A stretch of DNA of 6,416 nt from Acholeplasmataceae bacterium (GTDB lineage: Bacteria; Bacillota; Negativicutes; Acidaminococcales; Acidaminococcaceae), in the NCBI GenBank assembly GCA_012719555.1, contig JAAYAE010000179.1, positions 1 through 6,416 of the forward strand, in the 5' to 3' direction. Position 1 is the stretch's first letter; each line of letters begins with the position of its first letter. The notes beneath the pieces are model-generated. The model did not search any database. It saw nothing but the letters and a program-made list of their open reading frames with translations, and was not told the DNA's origin. The position numbers and the translations under genes were made by a program. This document shows, piece by piece, positions 6,412-6,416 of the stretch.

Positions 6412-6416
6412 CATTC

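Overview
All credible genes in this window lie on the minus strand and read from right to left. In transcription order they are an arginase/agmatinase-family ureohydrolase (6371-5391), the sodium/glutamate symporter GltS (5270-4035), glutamate formimidoyltransferase (3981-3082), a formimidoyl-THF cyclodeaminase-family protein (3082-2486), a HutD/Ves-family protein (2381-1722) and formate-tetrahydrofolate ligase (1732-56). The plus-strand open frames are shadows of these genes. Every gene has a clear Shine-Dalgarno sequence, and the gaps are short (120, 53 and 104 bp) or replaced by overlaps (1 and 11 nt). This fits one operon, or two closely spaced transcription units. Its promoter probably sits at or just beyond the right edge.

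The genes form the lower half of folate-dependent histidine fermentation. Formiminoglutamate, the product of HutH/HutU/HutI (none of them in the window), would pass its formimino group to tetrahydrofolate through FtcD, releasing glutamate. The cyclodeaminase then releases ammonia and forms methenyl-THF. After a cyclohydrolase step whose usual enzyme (FolD) is not in the window, Fhs run in reverse would release formate and make ATP. GltS would move the glutamate, and HutD is a protein commonly found with hut genes. The ureohydrolase at the head of the cluster does not look like a formiminoglutamase (HutG), which would in any case be redundant with FtcD. Its substrate, perhaps agmatine or another guanidino compound, is open.

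The organism is probably an anaerobic, fairly AT-rich member of the Bacillota, perhaps a Negativicute or a Clostridium-like amino-acid fermenter. The reasons are the strong AGGAGG-type ribosome binding sites, the TTG start, the split FtcD/cyclodeaminase genes and a dedicated Fhs. This is inference from gene content and not a phylogenetic placement.

Non-coding structure is sparse. There is a long imperfect hairpin at 2413-2458 between the cyclodeaminase and hutD genes, two pairs of short direct repeats in the 120-bp gap at 5271-5390, and a cre-like core with a possible -10 box at the right edge. The last 55 bases at the left edge hold either the start of another gene or a weak hairpin. I found no mobile element, CRISPR array, tRNA, rRNA or recognisable riboswitch, and no clear evidence of a wholly undescribed system.
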